Positions 1 to 6,186 of a stretch of DNA of 11,303 bases are shown here, piece after piece. The stretch's first letter is position 1. Every line of letters starts with the position of its first letter. Made by a program: the position numbers and the translations under genes. The stretch covers positions 1 through 11,303 of the forward strand of contig UQVS01000034.1 in assembly GCA_900544615.1 (NCBI GenBank), in the 5' to 3' direction. Below the pieces are notes generated by a model. That model was not told the DNA's origin. It ran no database searches and saw only the letters and a list, made by a program, of their open reading frames with translations. The DNA is from an uncultured Oscillibacter sp. (lineage in GTDB: Bacteria > Bacillota > Clostridia > Oscillospirales > Oscillospiraceae).

Positions 1-240
1 AAAGAACGCAGAGAGCCTTCGGGACAGCGATGCGCTTATGCGCGTCGCTGTTCCGAGGCGTCGCAGCCCCGCTGGGCTGCGTGATCTTTTCCGTTTCTGT
101 CGAAATTGCGGCTTGTACACACTGTTCCAGATATTTTTTCGATTCTCCAGACGCTCCAGTTTGTGTTGTTCCTGTGCAAGCTGTGTCTCAGCTCGTTCCT
201 TTTCGGCTCGGAGCTGTTCAAGGGTTTTCGGTTTTTCCAT
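1..240 (-). CDS. DUF3847-like mobile-element protein, partial, C-terminal part divergent or frameshifted
   Basis: The frame starts at ATG 240, preceded by a good Shine-Dalgarno (AGGGAGG, about 8 nt upstream), and stays open to the window edge (80 codons), so the gene is cut by the window. The first 37 residues begin MEKPKTLEQLRAEKERAETQ and continue as a charged, Glu/Lys/Gln-rich helix ending LERLENRK. This strongly resembles the coiled-coil N-terminus of DUF3847 proteins, small genes carried beside relaxase genes in integrative elements of gut Firmicutes; their function is not established. After residue 37 the sequence becomes Arg/Ser-rich (around KRSRSPAGLRRLG) and no longer looks like the family. 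A one-base slip in the A6 run near 129-134 would change the frame there. The divergent half coincides with two strong hairpins (17-58 and 62-81). The call rests on recall of the family, not on a search. Confidence 0.5.
   Translation of the reverse strand, partial: MEKPKTLEQLRAEKERAETQLAQEQHKLERLENRKNIWNSVYKPQFRQKRKRSRSPAGLRRLGTATRISASLSRRLSAFF
17..58. repeat. Long imperfect inverted repeat (hairpin), possible oriT-like structure
   Basis: The core arms are ACAGCGA (24-30) and TCGCTGT (45-51). They continue inward as GCGC (32-35) / GCGC (40-43) around a TTAT loop, with one T-G pair between, and outward through CTTCGGG / TTCCGAGG with wobble pairs. The total stem is about 19 pairs. No T-run follows on either strand, so it does not look like a terminator. 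Extended hairpins near relaxase genes often mark transfer origins, but no known nick sequence was recognised. Confidence 0.5.
62..81. repeat. Perfect 8-bp hairpin with 4-nt loop
   Basis: CGCAGCCC (62-69) and GGGCTGCG (74-81) enclose the loop CGCT. It lies only 3 bp from the larger hairpin at 17-58, so the two form a tandem pair in the divergent 3' half of the DUF3847-like frame. There is no adjacent T-run. Confidence 0.5.
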
Positions 241-363
241 TCTGTTTGACCTCCCTTTTTTGAAAATAGGTATAAAAAGACCGTCAACTTTTGCACATTG
301 CGACCAGTCAACGGCCAGTTTTTCGGTATTCGGTTTTTGTGTTCAGTTCGACAAATAAAGATT

Positions 364-549
364 TTACTTTGTGACTATGACTTTTCCTTCTGAATCCAGA
401 AGAGGTGTAATACTGGCTCCAAATCCGGTGTTCCAACAAAGGTAGTTAACCCCAGTCTCCTTATCTACAAGAATTTGACGAATTCCTTCATCTTTAAGCA
501 CACTTCCGTCTCTAAATGTAACTTCAAACCTTTCTTCTTTCTTTGCCAT
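364..549 (-). CDS. Small DUF6440-like protein (61 aa)
   Basis: The protein is 61 residues. The start is ATG 549, preceded by GAGGAG about 6 nt upstream; an in-frame ATG further upstream would add 32 residues but has no such site. The sequence shows the pattern I associate with DUF6440: an RFEV strand near residue 7, then ILVDKETGVNYL (26-37), then a Gly-rich turn followed by ITPLLDSEGK (47-56). These are small, probably soluble beta-rich proteins of unknown function, common in Clostridia and often beside mobile genes. There are no signal or membrane segments. It reads in the same direction as the DUF3847-like gene and lies about 120 nt upstream of it, so the two may be cotranscribed. The family assignment is by recall of the motif. 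Confidence 0.65.
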   Translation of the reverse strand: MAKKEERFEVTFRDGSVLKDEGIRQILVDKETGVNYLCWNTGFGASITPLLDSEGKVIVTK

Positions 550-661
550 GTTTACTCCTCTTTTCTCAAGCGTTAAATTTCGACTTGTTGCACAATTATC
601 GCATTTAAATCGTTCCATAAAACTTGTGAACAATTCTACCGTCATTTTGGAATATATGAGA

Positions 662-691
662 AAAGTCCGAACAATTTTCTGCCCGGACTTT
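662..691. repeat. 8-bp inverted repeat upstream of the DUF6440-like gene; weak minus-strand terminator candidate
   Basis: AAAGTCCG (662-669) and CGGACTTT (684-691) form a perfect 8-bp stem with a 14-nt loop. On the minus strand the stem is followed by TTTTCTC, a poor T-tract. It sits between the broken gene at 748-963 and the DUF6440-like gene, so it could end transcription of the former. Confidence 0.35.
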
Positions 692-747
692 CTCGCTCAA
701 TCGTAAATCAATTCTGCTCTGGAGGTCAACGGTAATCAACTTGATTT

Positions 748-963
748 TTATTTAGGCTGCTTTGAGCCAGCCCCTTTTCTTCCCCCGTTTTTTGAAGGAT
801 AGCAAAGGAGCCGATCAACACGTGATTTAAGCTGCGCCAAAGATGTCCATTCAGGGCATTCCGCGCATTCGCACCATCCCTTCTGTCAGGCCACGAAGAT
901 AATCACGATACTCTTTCTATTTGTCCCATTCATCACCGAATGGCCGTATTGAGCGTGCTAAGT
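748..963 (-). pseudogene. Degenerate small gene with lost start, in-frame stop and frameshift
   Basis: Reading the minus strand from about 963, a GGGAGGGG site precedes codons for LARSIRPFGDEWDK, then a TAG, then KEYRDYLRGLTEGM in the same frame. A shift to another frame continues with CECAECPEWTSLAQLKSRVD and runs on to a TAA at 748-750 (C-terminus KGAGSKQPK). The two stretches join into one plausible small basic protein with a CxCxxC metal-binding-like motif. No ATG stands where the start is expected: AACTTAGCACGC would need only ATG restored before the GCA codon. The product is unrecognised. The in-frame stop, frame change and missing start together indicate decay, as expected at the worn edge of a mobile element. 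Confidence 0.45.
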
Positions 964-982
964 TCCCCTCCCTTCCGTAGTT

Positions 983-1264
983 TCATTCTTGGCTATCCGC
1001 TTTTGCGCGGTTGTTCCACTCTGTAACCGCATCCCTCATTTGGTAGCTCGTGCCGCCTTGCCCACGCCTTGGGTATAGAAAGGTTCGCGCCCGAGTCCAT
1101 AATTCACCAAACACATCCGCCGCTTCAACATTTCTTTCGCTATGGAATGCGCCTTCCTTCTTATCGCTCAAATCCCAATAGCACTGCACACATAGTAAGC
1201 TGGATCTTCCATCCAGCACGCAGGCTTTTATCCCATCCACAGCACCACAATGTTCACAGCAGTC
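983..1264 (-). pseudogene. 5'-truncated Cys-motif protein with a Lar-like C-terminus
   Basis: The minus-strand frame ends with TGA at 983. It contains CCEHC (1247-1261), then CVQCYWDL about 20 residues on, a pattern suggesting a zinc-ribbon made of two CxxC pairs. The C-terminus, MRDAVTEWNNRAK, recalls the AIxAWNxR ending of Lar-type restriction-alleviation and related phage proteins. The frame is open upstream to about 1367 but holds no ATG. The only reasonable start, GTG 1240, would cut off the first Cys pair and has no clear ribosome binding site. I therefore read it as lacking its natural 5' end. Its stop is followed, in the same frame, by the broken gene at 748-963, so the two may once have been an operon. 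The function is unassigned. Confidence 0.35.
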
Positions 1265-1353
1265 CTCATATCCCCGCAGTGGGGAGAAGTGATGCGGGAG
1301 CGTCCCGGATCCCGCTGTTGACGGGTTCTTGAAAATCGACTTATGTGCTTGCC

Positions 1354-1382
1354 AAGACCGTCGGGCTTATCCCGGCGGTTTT
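1354..1382 (+). terminator. Hairpin terminator at the edge of the left flank
   Basis: CCGTCGGG (1358-1365) pairs with CCCGGCGG (1371-1378) around CTTAT, with one T-G pair. The stem extends through AAGA/TTTT (1354-1357 and 1379-1382) and ends in a short T-run on the plus strand. No plus-strand gene is seen upstream; the complementary strand also gives a hairpin but a poorer tail. Confidence 0.45.
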
Positions 1383-1520
1383 AGCACAGGTGCGGAACAG
1401 GGGGCGGGGAAGGGTGCGTTTTTCCCTCCTAAAGGGCTTTTTTGTACCGGTTTTCTATGGAAAAACGATTGCGTTTTGGCCCTGTGTTCGTTGCAATATA
1501 TAGTCCAAGTTCGGACAATA

Positions 1521-1561
1521 AAGCGAGGCATCACGCCATTTGTGGCGATGATGCCTCGCTT
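1521..1561 (-). terminator. Terminator of the MarR-family gene
   Basis: A perfect 13-bp stem, AAGCGAGGCATCA (1521-1533) with TGATGCCTCGCTT (1549-1561), is extended by CGCCA/TGGCG with a bulged A at 1548 and a TTTG loop. It lies 31 nt past the stop of the minus-strand regulator. The tail on that strand is TTTATTG, so termination depends mainly on the very stable stem. Confidence 0.75.
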
Positions 1562-1592
1562 GCTCGCAATTTGCAAAAATCGGCTCCGAAAG

Positions 1593-2039
1593 TCAGTGGA
1601 GCGGCTCCTCCAATACATGGGAAATCCCCTGCCAGAGCTTTTCCATCCCGTCAATCAGTGCGCGCAGCTCCTCGTCGGAAAAGAGCTCGAAGGCGCGCAG
1701 CTCCGTCTGGCGCATGGCCCGGCCCAGCTGCCGGGCAAAGGCCCGGCCTGTGTCGGTCAGGGCCACGATCCGCACCCGGCGGTCACCCTCGGCGGTGCCC
1801 CGCTGGACGTAACCGCTGCGCTCCAGGCTGTCCACCACGCTGGTGACGGTCTGGCGGGAAAGGTGGAGATCCTTTCCCAATTCCGTTTGGGTCATGGGAG
1901 CGCGATGCTTGTAAAGCAGCGTGACGACCAGCATCACGTTCTGCGTTACGCCGTGGGAGGCGGCGATTCGGTCGTAAGCCGCCAGAATCCCCCACCAGCT
2001 TTCGTAATACCGATCAAATAGTTCATGTGACAGATTCAA
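1593..2039 (-). CDS. MarR-family transcriptional regulator
   Basis: A DNA-binding repressor of the MarR winged-helix family, 148 residues from the preferred start. Residues about 48-100 form the winged helix: MTQTELGKDLHLSRQTVTSV is the HTH, followed by VDSLERSGYVQR and the wing with GDRRVRIVALTDTGR, the usual MarR D-R-R signature. Flanking helices form the dimer interface. TTG 2039 is chosen because AAGGGGGGAG (2049-2058) lies 9 nt upstream; a longer frame from GTG 2102 has no such site and would overlap the likely promoter. It is transcribed divergently from the acyl-CoA dehydrogenase gene, the usual layout for a local repressor relieved by a pathway ligand. Several MarR proteins of aromatic-acid pathways (CouR, for example) respond to acyl-CoA thioesters; that the same holds here is inference. 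Confidence 0.9.
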   Translation of the reverse strand: MNLSHELFDRYYESWWGILAAYDRIAASHGVTQNVMLVVTLLYKHRAPMTQTELGKDLHLSRQTVTSVVDSLERSGYVQRGTAEGDRRVRIVALTDTGRAFARQLGRAMRQTELRAFELFSDEELRALIDGMEKLWQGISHVLEEPLH

Positions 2040-2048
2040 AATTGGCGG

Positions 2049-2058
2049 CTCCCCCCTT
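2049..2058 (-). promoter_or_regulatory. Ribosome binding site that fixes the TTG start of the MarR gene
   Basis: AAGGGGGGAG on the minus strand, 9 nt before TTG 2039. No other in-frame start in this gene has a comparable site. Confidence 0.7.
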
Positions 2059-2070
2059 AACTTAATAATG

Positions 2071-2099
2071 TATAGACAGCTGCGCTCATATACTGTCAG
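2071..2099 (-). promoter_or_regulatory. Candidate promoter and operator of the MarR gene
   Basis: On the minus strand CTGACA (2094-2099) and TCTATA (2071-2076) are 17 bp apart, giving a start site about 25 nt before the TTG start codon. An inverted repeat GACAG (2075-2079) / CTGTC (2093-2097) lies across it, as expected for an autorepressor site. The -10 is weak and the repeat is short, so this is tentative. Confidence 0.35.
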
Positions 2100-2139
2100 C
2101 ACAACGCGCGACCGTCCTCATTCCACATCCTACTCTCTG

Positions 2140-2184
2140 AGAGAGCGTTTGTCAAGAGAGCGTTTGTCAAGAGAGAGTTTGAGA
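2140..2184. repeat. Three 15-bp tandem repeats in the divergent intergenic region
   Basis: AGAGAGCGTTTGTCA occurs exactly twice (2140-2154 and 2155-2169), followed by a third copy with three changes (2170-2184). The first copy abuts CTCTCT, giving a small palindrome CTCTCTGAGAGAG (2133-2145). The array lies between the MarR gene and the acyl-CoA dehydrogenase promoter. It could be a set of operator sites or simple replication slippage. Confidence 0.75.
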
Positions 2185-2263
2185 GGTCTATTTTGCATAA
2201 CCACCAAAAAAACAACTGGAATCTGTTTGAACATACAAAAACCTGAAATTGGCAAAAATCCCC

Positions 2264-2291
2264 TTGACTTAAAGGCGAGATTCAGTATAAT
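2264..2291 (+). promoter_or_regulatory. Strong sigma-70/SigA-type promoter of the acyl-CoA dehydrogenase gene
   Basis: TTGACT (2264-2269) and a perfect TATAAT (2286-2291) are separated by 16 bp. The predicted start is near 2298, giving a leader of about 90 nt before ATG 2389. The promoter drives away from the MarR gene, so a repressor bound nearby could control both directions. Confidence 0.75.
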
Positions 2292-2307
2292 TTAATTATC
2301 CGATAGT

Positions 2308-2348
2308 GGACAAACCGATTAAGGACAAACCGAGGTGAGACAAAATCT
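2308..2348 (+). repeat. 15-bp-period direct repeats in the 5' leader
   Basis: GGACAAACCGA is repeated exactly at 2308-2318 and 2323-2333, with a degenerate copy at 2338-2348 (AGACAAAATCT). The period of 15 equals that of the separate array at 2140-2184. The position just after the predicted transcription start would suit operator sites. Confidence 0.55.
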
Positions 2349-2388
2349 GCCTCGAACAAAAACAAAATGTGAAAGGGAGCGAAGTCTT

Positions 2389-3567
2389 ATGGAATTCAAA
2401 CTGAGCAAGGAGCATCGCGCATTACAGGAAAAAGCCAGAGAGTTTACTGAGCAGGTACTCTTCCCCTACGAGATGGAGTGCGAGGAGAACAACGGCATCA
2501 CTCCTGAGACCCACAAGAAGATTACCCAGGAAGTTATGAACTGGGGCTTCAACGCCACCAACCACAGCAAGGAGCACGGCGGCCAGGGCATGACCCTGTT
2601 TGAGCAGATGCTCGTCAGCGAGCAGCTGGGTATGTCCACCGGCGCTATCTGGGACGCCGTTCCCCAGCCCTCTTTCCCCATGAAATTCGGTACGCAGGAG
2701 CAGATCGATGAGTATCTGATCCCCTCCTGCCAGTGCAAGCGTCGTGACGCTTACGCCATCACCGAGGCTGACGCCGGTTCTGACCCCACTCAGTGCCAGA
2801 CCACCGCTGTCAAGTGCGATGGCGGCTACAAGATCAACGGTGAGAAGTGGTATGTTACCGTCGGCAACGTCGCTGACTTCCTGCTGGTCCACACCCACCT
2901 GGACGGCGATCCCGACAAGGCTACCGTCTTCTTCGTGGAGAAGGACGCCCCCGGCGTAAAGATCAAGCGTACTCCCGAGTTCACCCACCACTTCGCTTTC
3001 AAGCATCCCGAGTTCACCTTCGAGGATGTCGTTGTGGATGAGTCCAAGATCCTGAAGGGCATTGGTGAGGGCTTCACCATGACCAAGGACTGGTTCGTCG
3101 AGGCTCGTCTGGGCATTGCCGCTCGCTGCGTGGGCGGTGCCGAGCGTGTGCTGAACGTCGCCAACGAGTGGGCTGCTCAGCGCGTGATGGGCGGTCAGGT
3201 CATCCGTGACTATCAGGTCATCGAGCATATGCTGGTTGACATGACCATGGACATCATGGCTGCCAAGAGCCTGCTGTATCGTGTCTGCTGGGAGATCTCC
3301 GGCGACATGGATCGCAAGCTGAAGCACGCCAGAGCTTCCGCCATCAAGCTGTGGTGCTCTGAGATGGTCAACCGTGTCACCGACAAGGGCGTCCAGATCC
3401 TGGGCGGCCGCGGCTACATGAGAGAGAACCCCGTGGAGCGTCTGTGGCGTGACCAGCGCGTGGACCGTATCTGGGAGGGCACCTCCGAGATCCAGCGCAA
3501 CGTCATCGGCGGCCAGATCAAGAAGCGGGGCGTCGAGCTGTACACCGGCTGGGCCTACGAGGAATAA
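2389..3567 (+). CDS. FAD-dependent acyl-CoA dehydrogenase
   Basis: A 392-residue flavoenzyme of the acyl-CoA dehydrogenase superfamily, of normal family length, with the helical N-domain, beta middle domain and helical C-domain. Visible signatures are KEHGGQG near 63, AITEADAGSDPTQ near 124, INGEKWYVT near 150, QILGGRGYMRENP near 340, and RVDRIWEGTSEIQR near 360, whose WEG glutamate matches the catalytic base of short- and medium-chain dehydrogenases. It probably oxidises a CoA thioester at C2-C3, passing electrons on through ETF; related flavoenzymes also catalyse eliminations such as loss of trimethylamine. ATG 2389 follows AAAGGGAG by 9 nt; a longer frame from 2335 has no support. Codons are markedly more biased (GGC, AAG, GAG, CGT) than in neighbouring genes, suggesting high expression. 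It resembles CaiA in role more than in sequence; the substrate is unknown. Confidence 0.92.
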   Translation: MEFKLSKEHRALQEKAREFTEQVLFPYEMECEENNGITPETHKKITQEVMNWGFNATNHSKEHGGQGMTLFEQMLVSEQLGMSTGAIWDAVPQPSFPMKFGTQEQIDEYLIPSCQCKRRDAYAITEADAGSDPTQCQTTAVKCDGGYKINGEKWYVTVGNVADFLLVHTHLDGDPDKATVFFVEKDAPGVKIKRTPEFTHHFAFKHPEFTFEDVVVDESKILKGIGEGFTMTKDWFVEARLGIAARCVGGAERVLNVANEWAAQRVMGGQVIRDYQVIEHMLVDMTMDIMAAKSLLYRVCWEISGDMDRKLKHARASAIKLWCSEMVNRVTDKGVQILGGRGYMRENPVERLWRDQRVDRIWEGTSEIQRNVIGGQIKKRGVELYTGWAYEE

Positions 3568-3589
3568 GAAATTCCCATAAGGGATTAGT

Positions 3590-3660
3590 AGCGCCGTCTG
3601 AAGCCGCCGCTGTCAGGTATTCGTCGAGTTATCTGATGCGCCCTTCGGACGGCGCTTTAT
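3590..3660 (+). terminator. Intra-cluster terminator after the acyl-CoA dehydrogenase gene
   Basis: AGCGCCGTCTGAAG (3590-3603) pairs over 14 positions, including one T-G pair, with CTTCGGACGGCGCT (3643-3656), followed by TTATTAT. The 39-nt loop itself contains TCAG/CTGA segments. It lies 23 nt after the stop codon and 32 nt before the next gene, so it would partly or wholly separate the dehydrogenase transcript from the downstream genes. Confidence 0.75.
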
Positions 3661-3691
3661 TATCCCCAAATTTCCATGATAGGAGGTCAAT

Positions 3692-4870
3692 ATGCTGCCT
3701 TTAGAGGGTATTAAAGTTCTGGATCTGATGGTCGGCTCCGGCTATTGCGGAATGGAGCTGGCGGATCATGGCGCGACTGTTATTAAGGTGGAGCCCCCTG
3801 CCGCCGGTGATCCGCTGCGGACCATGGAACCGATGAAAAATGGTGTCAGTGTTCATCACGCGTTTCGGGATCGGGGTAAGCAGAGCGTTACGCTGGATTT
3901 GAACAACGCTGAGGGACGTGAGATTTTCAAAAAGCTGGTTGCCGGCGCGGACGTGGTTCTGGAGAACTTCGCCCCCGGCACGATGGAGGCCTGGGGCCTG
4001 GGCTACGAGGATCTGAAGAAGATCCGTCCCGCTCTGGTCTACGGTCGTATCAGCGCCTGCGGCTCGGAAGGCCCCGGCCGTGAGGTGCCCCAGTCCGATC
4101 TGGTGGCGCAGGCCAAGTGCGGCGTCATGCACTTCACCGGCTTCCCGGAGGCGCCCCCCACCCGTATCGGCTTTGCCGTGTCTGAGCACTACGCGGCCAG
4201 CTTCCTCGCTTCCGCTGTGTGCTTCGCCCTCTATCGCGCCATGCTGGACGGCGAGGGCCAGTTGGTGGAGACTACGCTGTGCGGCTCCGCTGTGGCCATT
4301 TCTGAGGATAAGATCATTACCTACGGCGCGGAGCAGTGCGATCCCATGCGTACCGGCAACGCCCACCCCCTGATCAACCCCTACGACATCTTGAAGTGCA
4401 AGAACGGCTATGTGGCCATGGGCATCTCATCTGACGCTCAGTGGGCGAAGTTCTGCGCGGCCTTCAATTGTATGGAGTGGACAGAGGACGAAAAATACTG
4501 CTCCAATTTGGTCCGCGGCTATCACTATTTCGGGGATCTGCGGGTGAAGTTGGAGGAGCTGTTTTCTGAGTACACGATGGAGGAAATTGCCGCTAAGTGC
4601 GATCAGGCTCTGATCCCCGGCACCATGTGCTCTACCACGAAGGAAGCGCTCCAGCAGCCTCAGCTGCAGGTGCGCAACATGATCGTGGAGGGTCAGGAGC
4701 CTTCCATCGGCAGCTTGGAGATGCCCGGCAGACCGGTCAAGTTCGCCGGACAGACCGAAACTCCCCTGCAGCCGGCTCCGGCTCTGGGCGCGGACAACCG
4801 CGCGGTGTACACCGCTGCCGGTGTGGACGCTGAGACCCTCTCTCGCTTGGAGCGGGAAGGCATTATTTAA
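3692..4870 (+). CDS. CaiB/BaiF family (class III) CoA-transferase, Glu in place of the catalytic Asp
   Basis: A 392-residue protein of the CaiB/BaiF family, which moves CoA between carboxylic acids through an aspartyl-CoA anhydride and works as an interlocked dimer. Family features are LEGIKVLDL at the N-terminus, GATVIKVEPP (27-36), VLENFAPGTMEAWGLGYEDL (89-108), YGRISACGSEGP near 117, and the GEGQLVETTL strand (188-197). By comparison with the next gene (GFSLCDTWAG), the catalytic position here reads GFAVSEHYAA, so the nucleophilic Asp appears to be Glu165. It may therefore be a non-catalytic partner of the next protein, or use Glu. ATG 3692 follows AGGAGG by 5 nt. The gene ends 14 nt before the preferred start of the second transferase, so the pair is probably translated together. 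Confidence 0.9.
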   Translation: MLPLEGIKVLDLMVGSGYCGMELADHGATVIKVEPPAAGDPLRTMEPMKNGVSVHHAFRDRGKQSVTLDLNNAEGREIFKKLVAGADVVLENFAPGTMEAWGLGYEDLKKIRPALVYGRISACGSEGPGREVPQSDLVAQAKCGVMHFTGFPEAPPTRIGFAVSEHYAASFLASAVCFALYRAMLDGEGQLVETTLCGSAVAISEDKIITYGAEQCDPMRTGNAHPLINPYDILKCKNGYVAMGISSDAQWAKFCAAFNCMEWTEDEKYCSNLVRGYHYFGDLRVKLEELFSEYTMEEIAAKCDQALIPGTMCSTTKEALQQPQLQVRNMIVEGQEPSIGSLEMPGRPVKFAGQTETPLQPAPALGADNRAVYTAAGVDAETLSRLEREGII

Positions 4871-4871
4871 G

Positions 4872-4877
4872 AAGGAG
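4872..4877 (+). promoter_or_regulatory. Ribosome binding site that decides the start of the second CoA-transferase
   Basis: AAGGAG ends 7 nt before ATG 4885 but only 1 nt before ATG 4879. This favours 4885 as the start. Confidence 0.7.
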
Positions 4878-4884
4878 AATGAAG

Positions 4885-6087
4885 ATGAAAAAAGGACTTC
4901 TTCAGGGCATCAAGGTACTGGACTTTTCCCAGGTCTTATCCGCCCCCTTCTGCGGCATGATGCTCTCGGATCTGGGTGCGGATGTTGTGAAGGTGGAGCG
5001 TCCCGGTCTGGGCGACATCTCCCGTGAATACGGCCCCTATATCAACGACATCAGCCTTTACTTCTGCCAGTATAACCGCGGCAAGAAGGGCATCGCCATT
5101 GATATGCGCTCTCCCGAGGGCAAGAAGGTGGTGCTGGATCTGGCCGCTCAGGCGGACGTTGTGATCGAAAACTTCAAGGCCGGTACGCTGGAAAAGCTGG
5201 GTATCGGCTATGACGAAATGCGCAAGGTGAATCCGAAGCTGATCTACGGTTCTATTTCCGGTTTCGGCACCTATGGCCCCCTGTCTCACCTGCCCTGCAT
5301 GGACATCATCGCCGCCGCGAGAAGCGGCCTGGTGGCCCAGAGCGGTCAGGGCGCGGACGCCCCCATCAAGCCCGGTTTCTCCCTGTGCGACACTTGGGCG
5401 GGCCTGCAGCTGCTGCGCGGCCTTTCCATGGCCCTGCTGCACCGTCAGCGCACCGGTGAGGGCCTGCGCGTGGACATCGCCATGCTGGACTGCGCCTTCT
5501 ATATGTGCGAGGCCCCCGTGCTGGAGCACTCCATCAGCGGTGAGTTCTCCAAGCGCACCGGCAACCACATCGCCTGGTACGCCCCCTACGGCGAATTCAC
5601 CACGGCGGACGGCAACCTGGTTCTGGCAGTGACGCGGCAGGAGGAGTTTGAGGCTCTGTGCCGTGTTCTGGGAAAGCCGGAGCTGGCGAAGGACCCCCGT
5701 TTCGCGGACAACAACGCCCGCGTTCAGAACCGCGAGGCTTTGATCGAGGAGATCCAGAGCGTCACCTCTCAGCAGGGACGCTACGATCTGGAGAAGCGGC
5801 TGGCCGCCGCCGGCGTTCCCGCCGCGGCCGTGCAGTCTCTCCGCGAGTTCGACGAGGATCCGAAGTCTCAGGAACTTCATGTGATTGAGAAGATCCATCA
5901 GGAGGGCGTGGGAGCCTACACCGTTTCCAACACCCCCATCCGCTTCAGCCGGACGCCTGTGGATCCCGATCACAGCGCGCCCAGTTTCCCCGGCTCCAAC
6001 AGCCGGGAGGTTCTCACGGCGCTGGGCTATCAGCCCGAGAAGATCGAGGAGCTGCTTGCCAGCGGCGCGATTTATCAGCCGACGTAA
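4885..6087 (+). CDS. CaiB/BaiF family (class III) CoA-transferase, catalytically complete
   Basis: The second transferase of the pair, 400 residues from ATG 4885 (ATG 4879, two codons upstream, is too close to the ribosome binding site). It has LLQGIKVLDFSQVLSAPFCG at the N-terminus, LGADVVKVERPGLGD (30-44), VVIENFKAGTLEKLGIGYDE (92-111), YGSISGFGTYGP (121-132) and TGEGLRVDIAMLD (190-202). The aspartate in GFSLCDTWAG falls at residue 169, the same number as the catalytic Asp of E. coli CaiB as I recall it. It should transfer CoA from a donor thioester to the free-acid substrate without ATP, which fits the absence of a CoA ligase in the locus. Working with the Glu-bearing neighbour as a heteromer, as in two-subunit members such as BbsEF, is inference. 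Substrate unknown. Confidence 0.92.
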   Translation: MKKGLLQGIKVLDFSQVLSAPFCGMMLSDLGADVVKVERPGLGDISREYGPYINDISLYFCQYNRGKKGIAIDMRSPEGKKVVLDLAAQADVVIENFKAGTLEKLGIGYDEMRKVNPKLIYGSISGFGTYGPLSHLPCMDIIAAARSGLVAQSGQGADAPIKPGFSLCDTWAGLQLLRGLSMALLHRQRTGEGLRVDIAMLDCAFYMCEAPVLEHSISGEFSKRTGNHIAWYAPYGEFTTADGNLVLAVTRQEEFEALCRVLGKPELAKDPRFADNNARVQNREALIEEIQSVTSQQGRYDLEKRLAAAGVPAAAVQSLREFDEDPKSQELHVIEKIHQEGVGAYTVSNTPIRFSRTPVDPDHSAPSFPGSNSREVLTALGYQPEKIEELLASGAIYQPT

Positions 6088-6090
6088 GTT

Positions 6091-6186
6091 ATGAACGATT
6101 CCCCCGGGGCAGACGAGCTGTTTCAGAAATGGGACGGCCCGCTGCCCGTGACGGGGGTGAAAAGGGGATGGATACTGTGGATTTGA
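6091..6186 (+). CDS. Possible 31-aa ORF in the gap before the ferredoxin
   Basis: ATG 6091 lies 3 nt after the stop of the second transferase and reads to TGA 6184-6186, giving MNDSPGADELFQKWDG and 15 more residues. It overlaps the ferredoxin start in another frame. No Shine-Dalgarno is seen and no family is recognised. It could be coupled by termination-reinitiation, or be chance. Confidence 0.15.
   Translation: MNDSPGADELFQKWDGPLPVTGVKRGWILWI

Noticed and set aside
38..358. Plus-strand frames of 77-106 codons opposite the DUF3847-like start
   Set aside because: They are antisense to a frame with a good ribosome binding site and a recognisable family N-terminus, and have none themselves.
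1329..2021. 230-codon plus-strand frame
   Set aside because: It lies antisense to the MarR gene and across its terminator; no domain pattern and no convincing ribosome binding site.
2040..2102. Upstream extension of the MarR protein from GTG 2102
   Set aside because: It would cover the likely promoter; TTG 2039 has a strong ribosome binding site at 9 nt.
2140..2184. CRISPR-like array
   Set aside because: Repeats of 15 bp are directly adjacent without spacers, and no cas gene is present.
2422..3327. 301-codon minus-strand frame opposite the dehydrogenase
   Set aside because: A mirror of a gene with very biased codons; composition (Leu/Gly/Asp/His-rich) and lack of motifs mark it as a shadow.
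4936..5973. 345-codon minus-strand frame opposite the second CoA-transferase
   Set aside because: Antisense shadow; the plus-strand protein matches a well-known family along its whole length.
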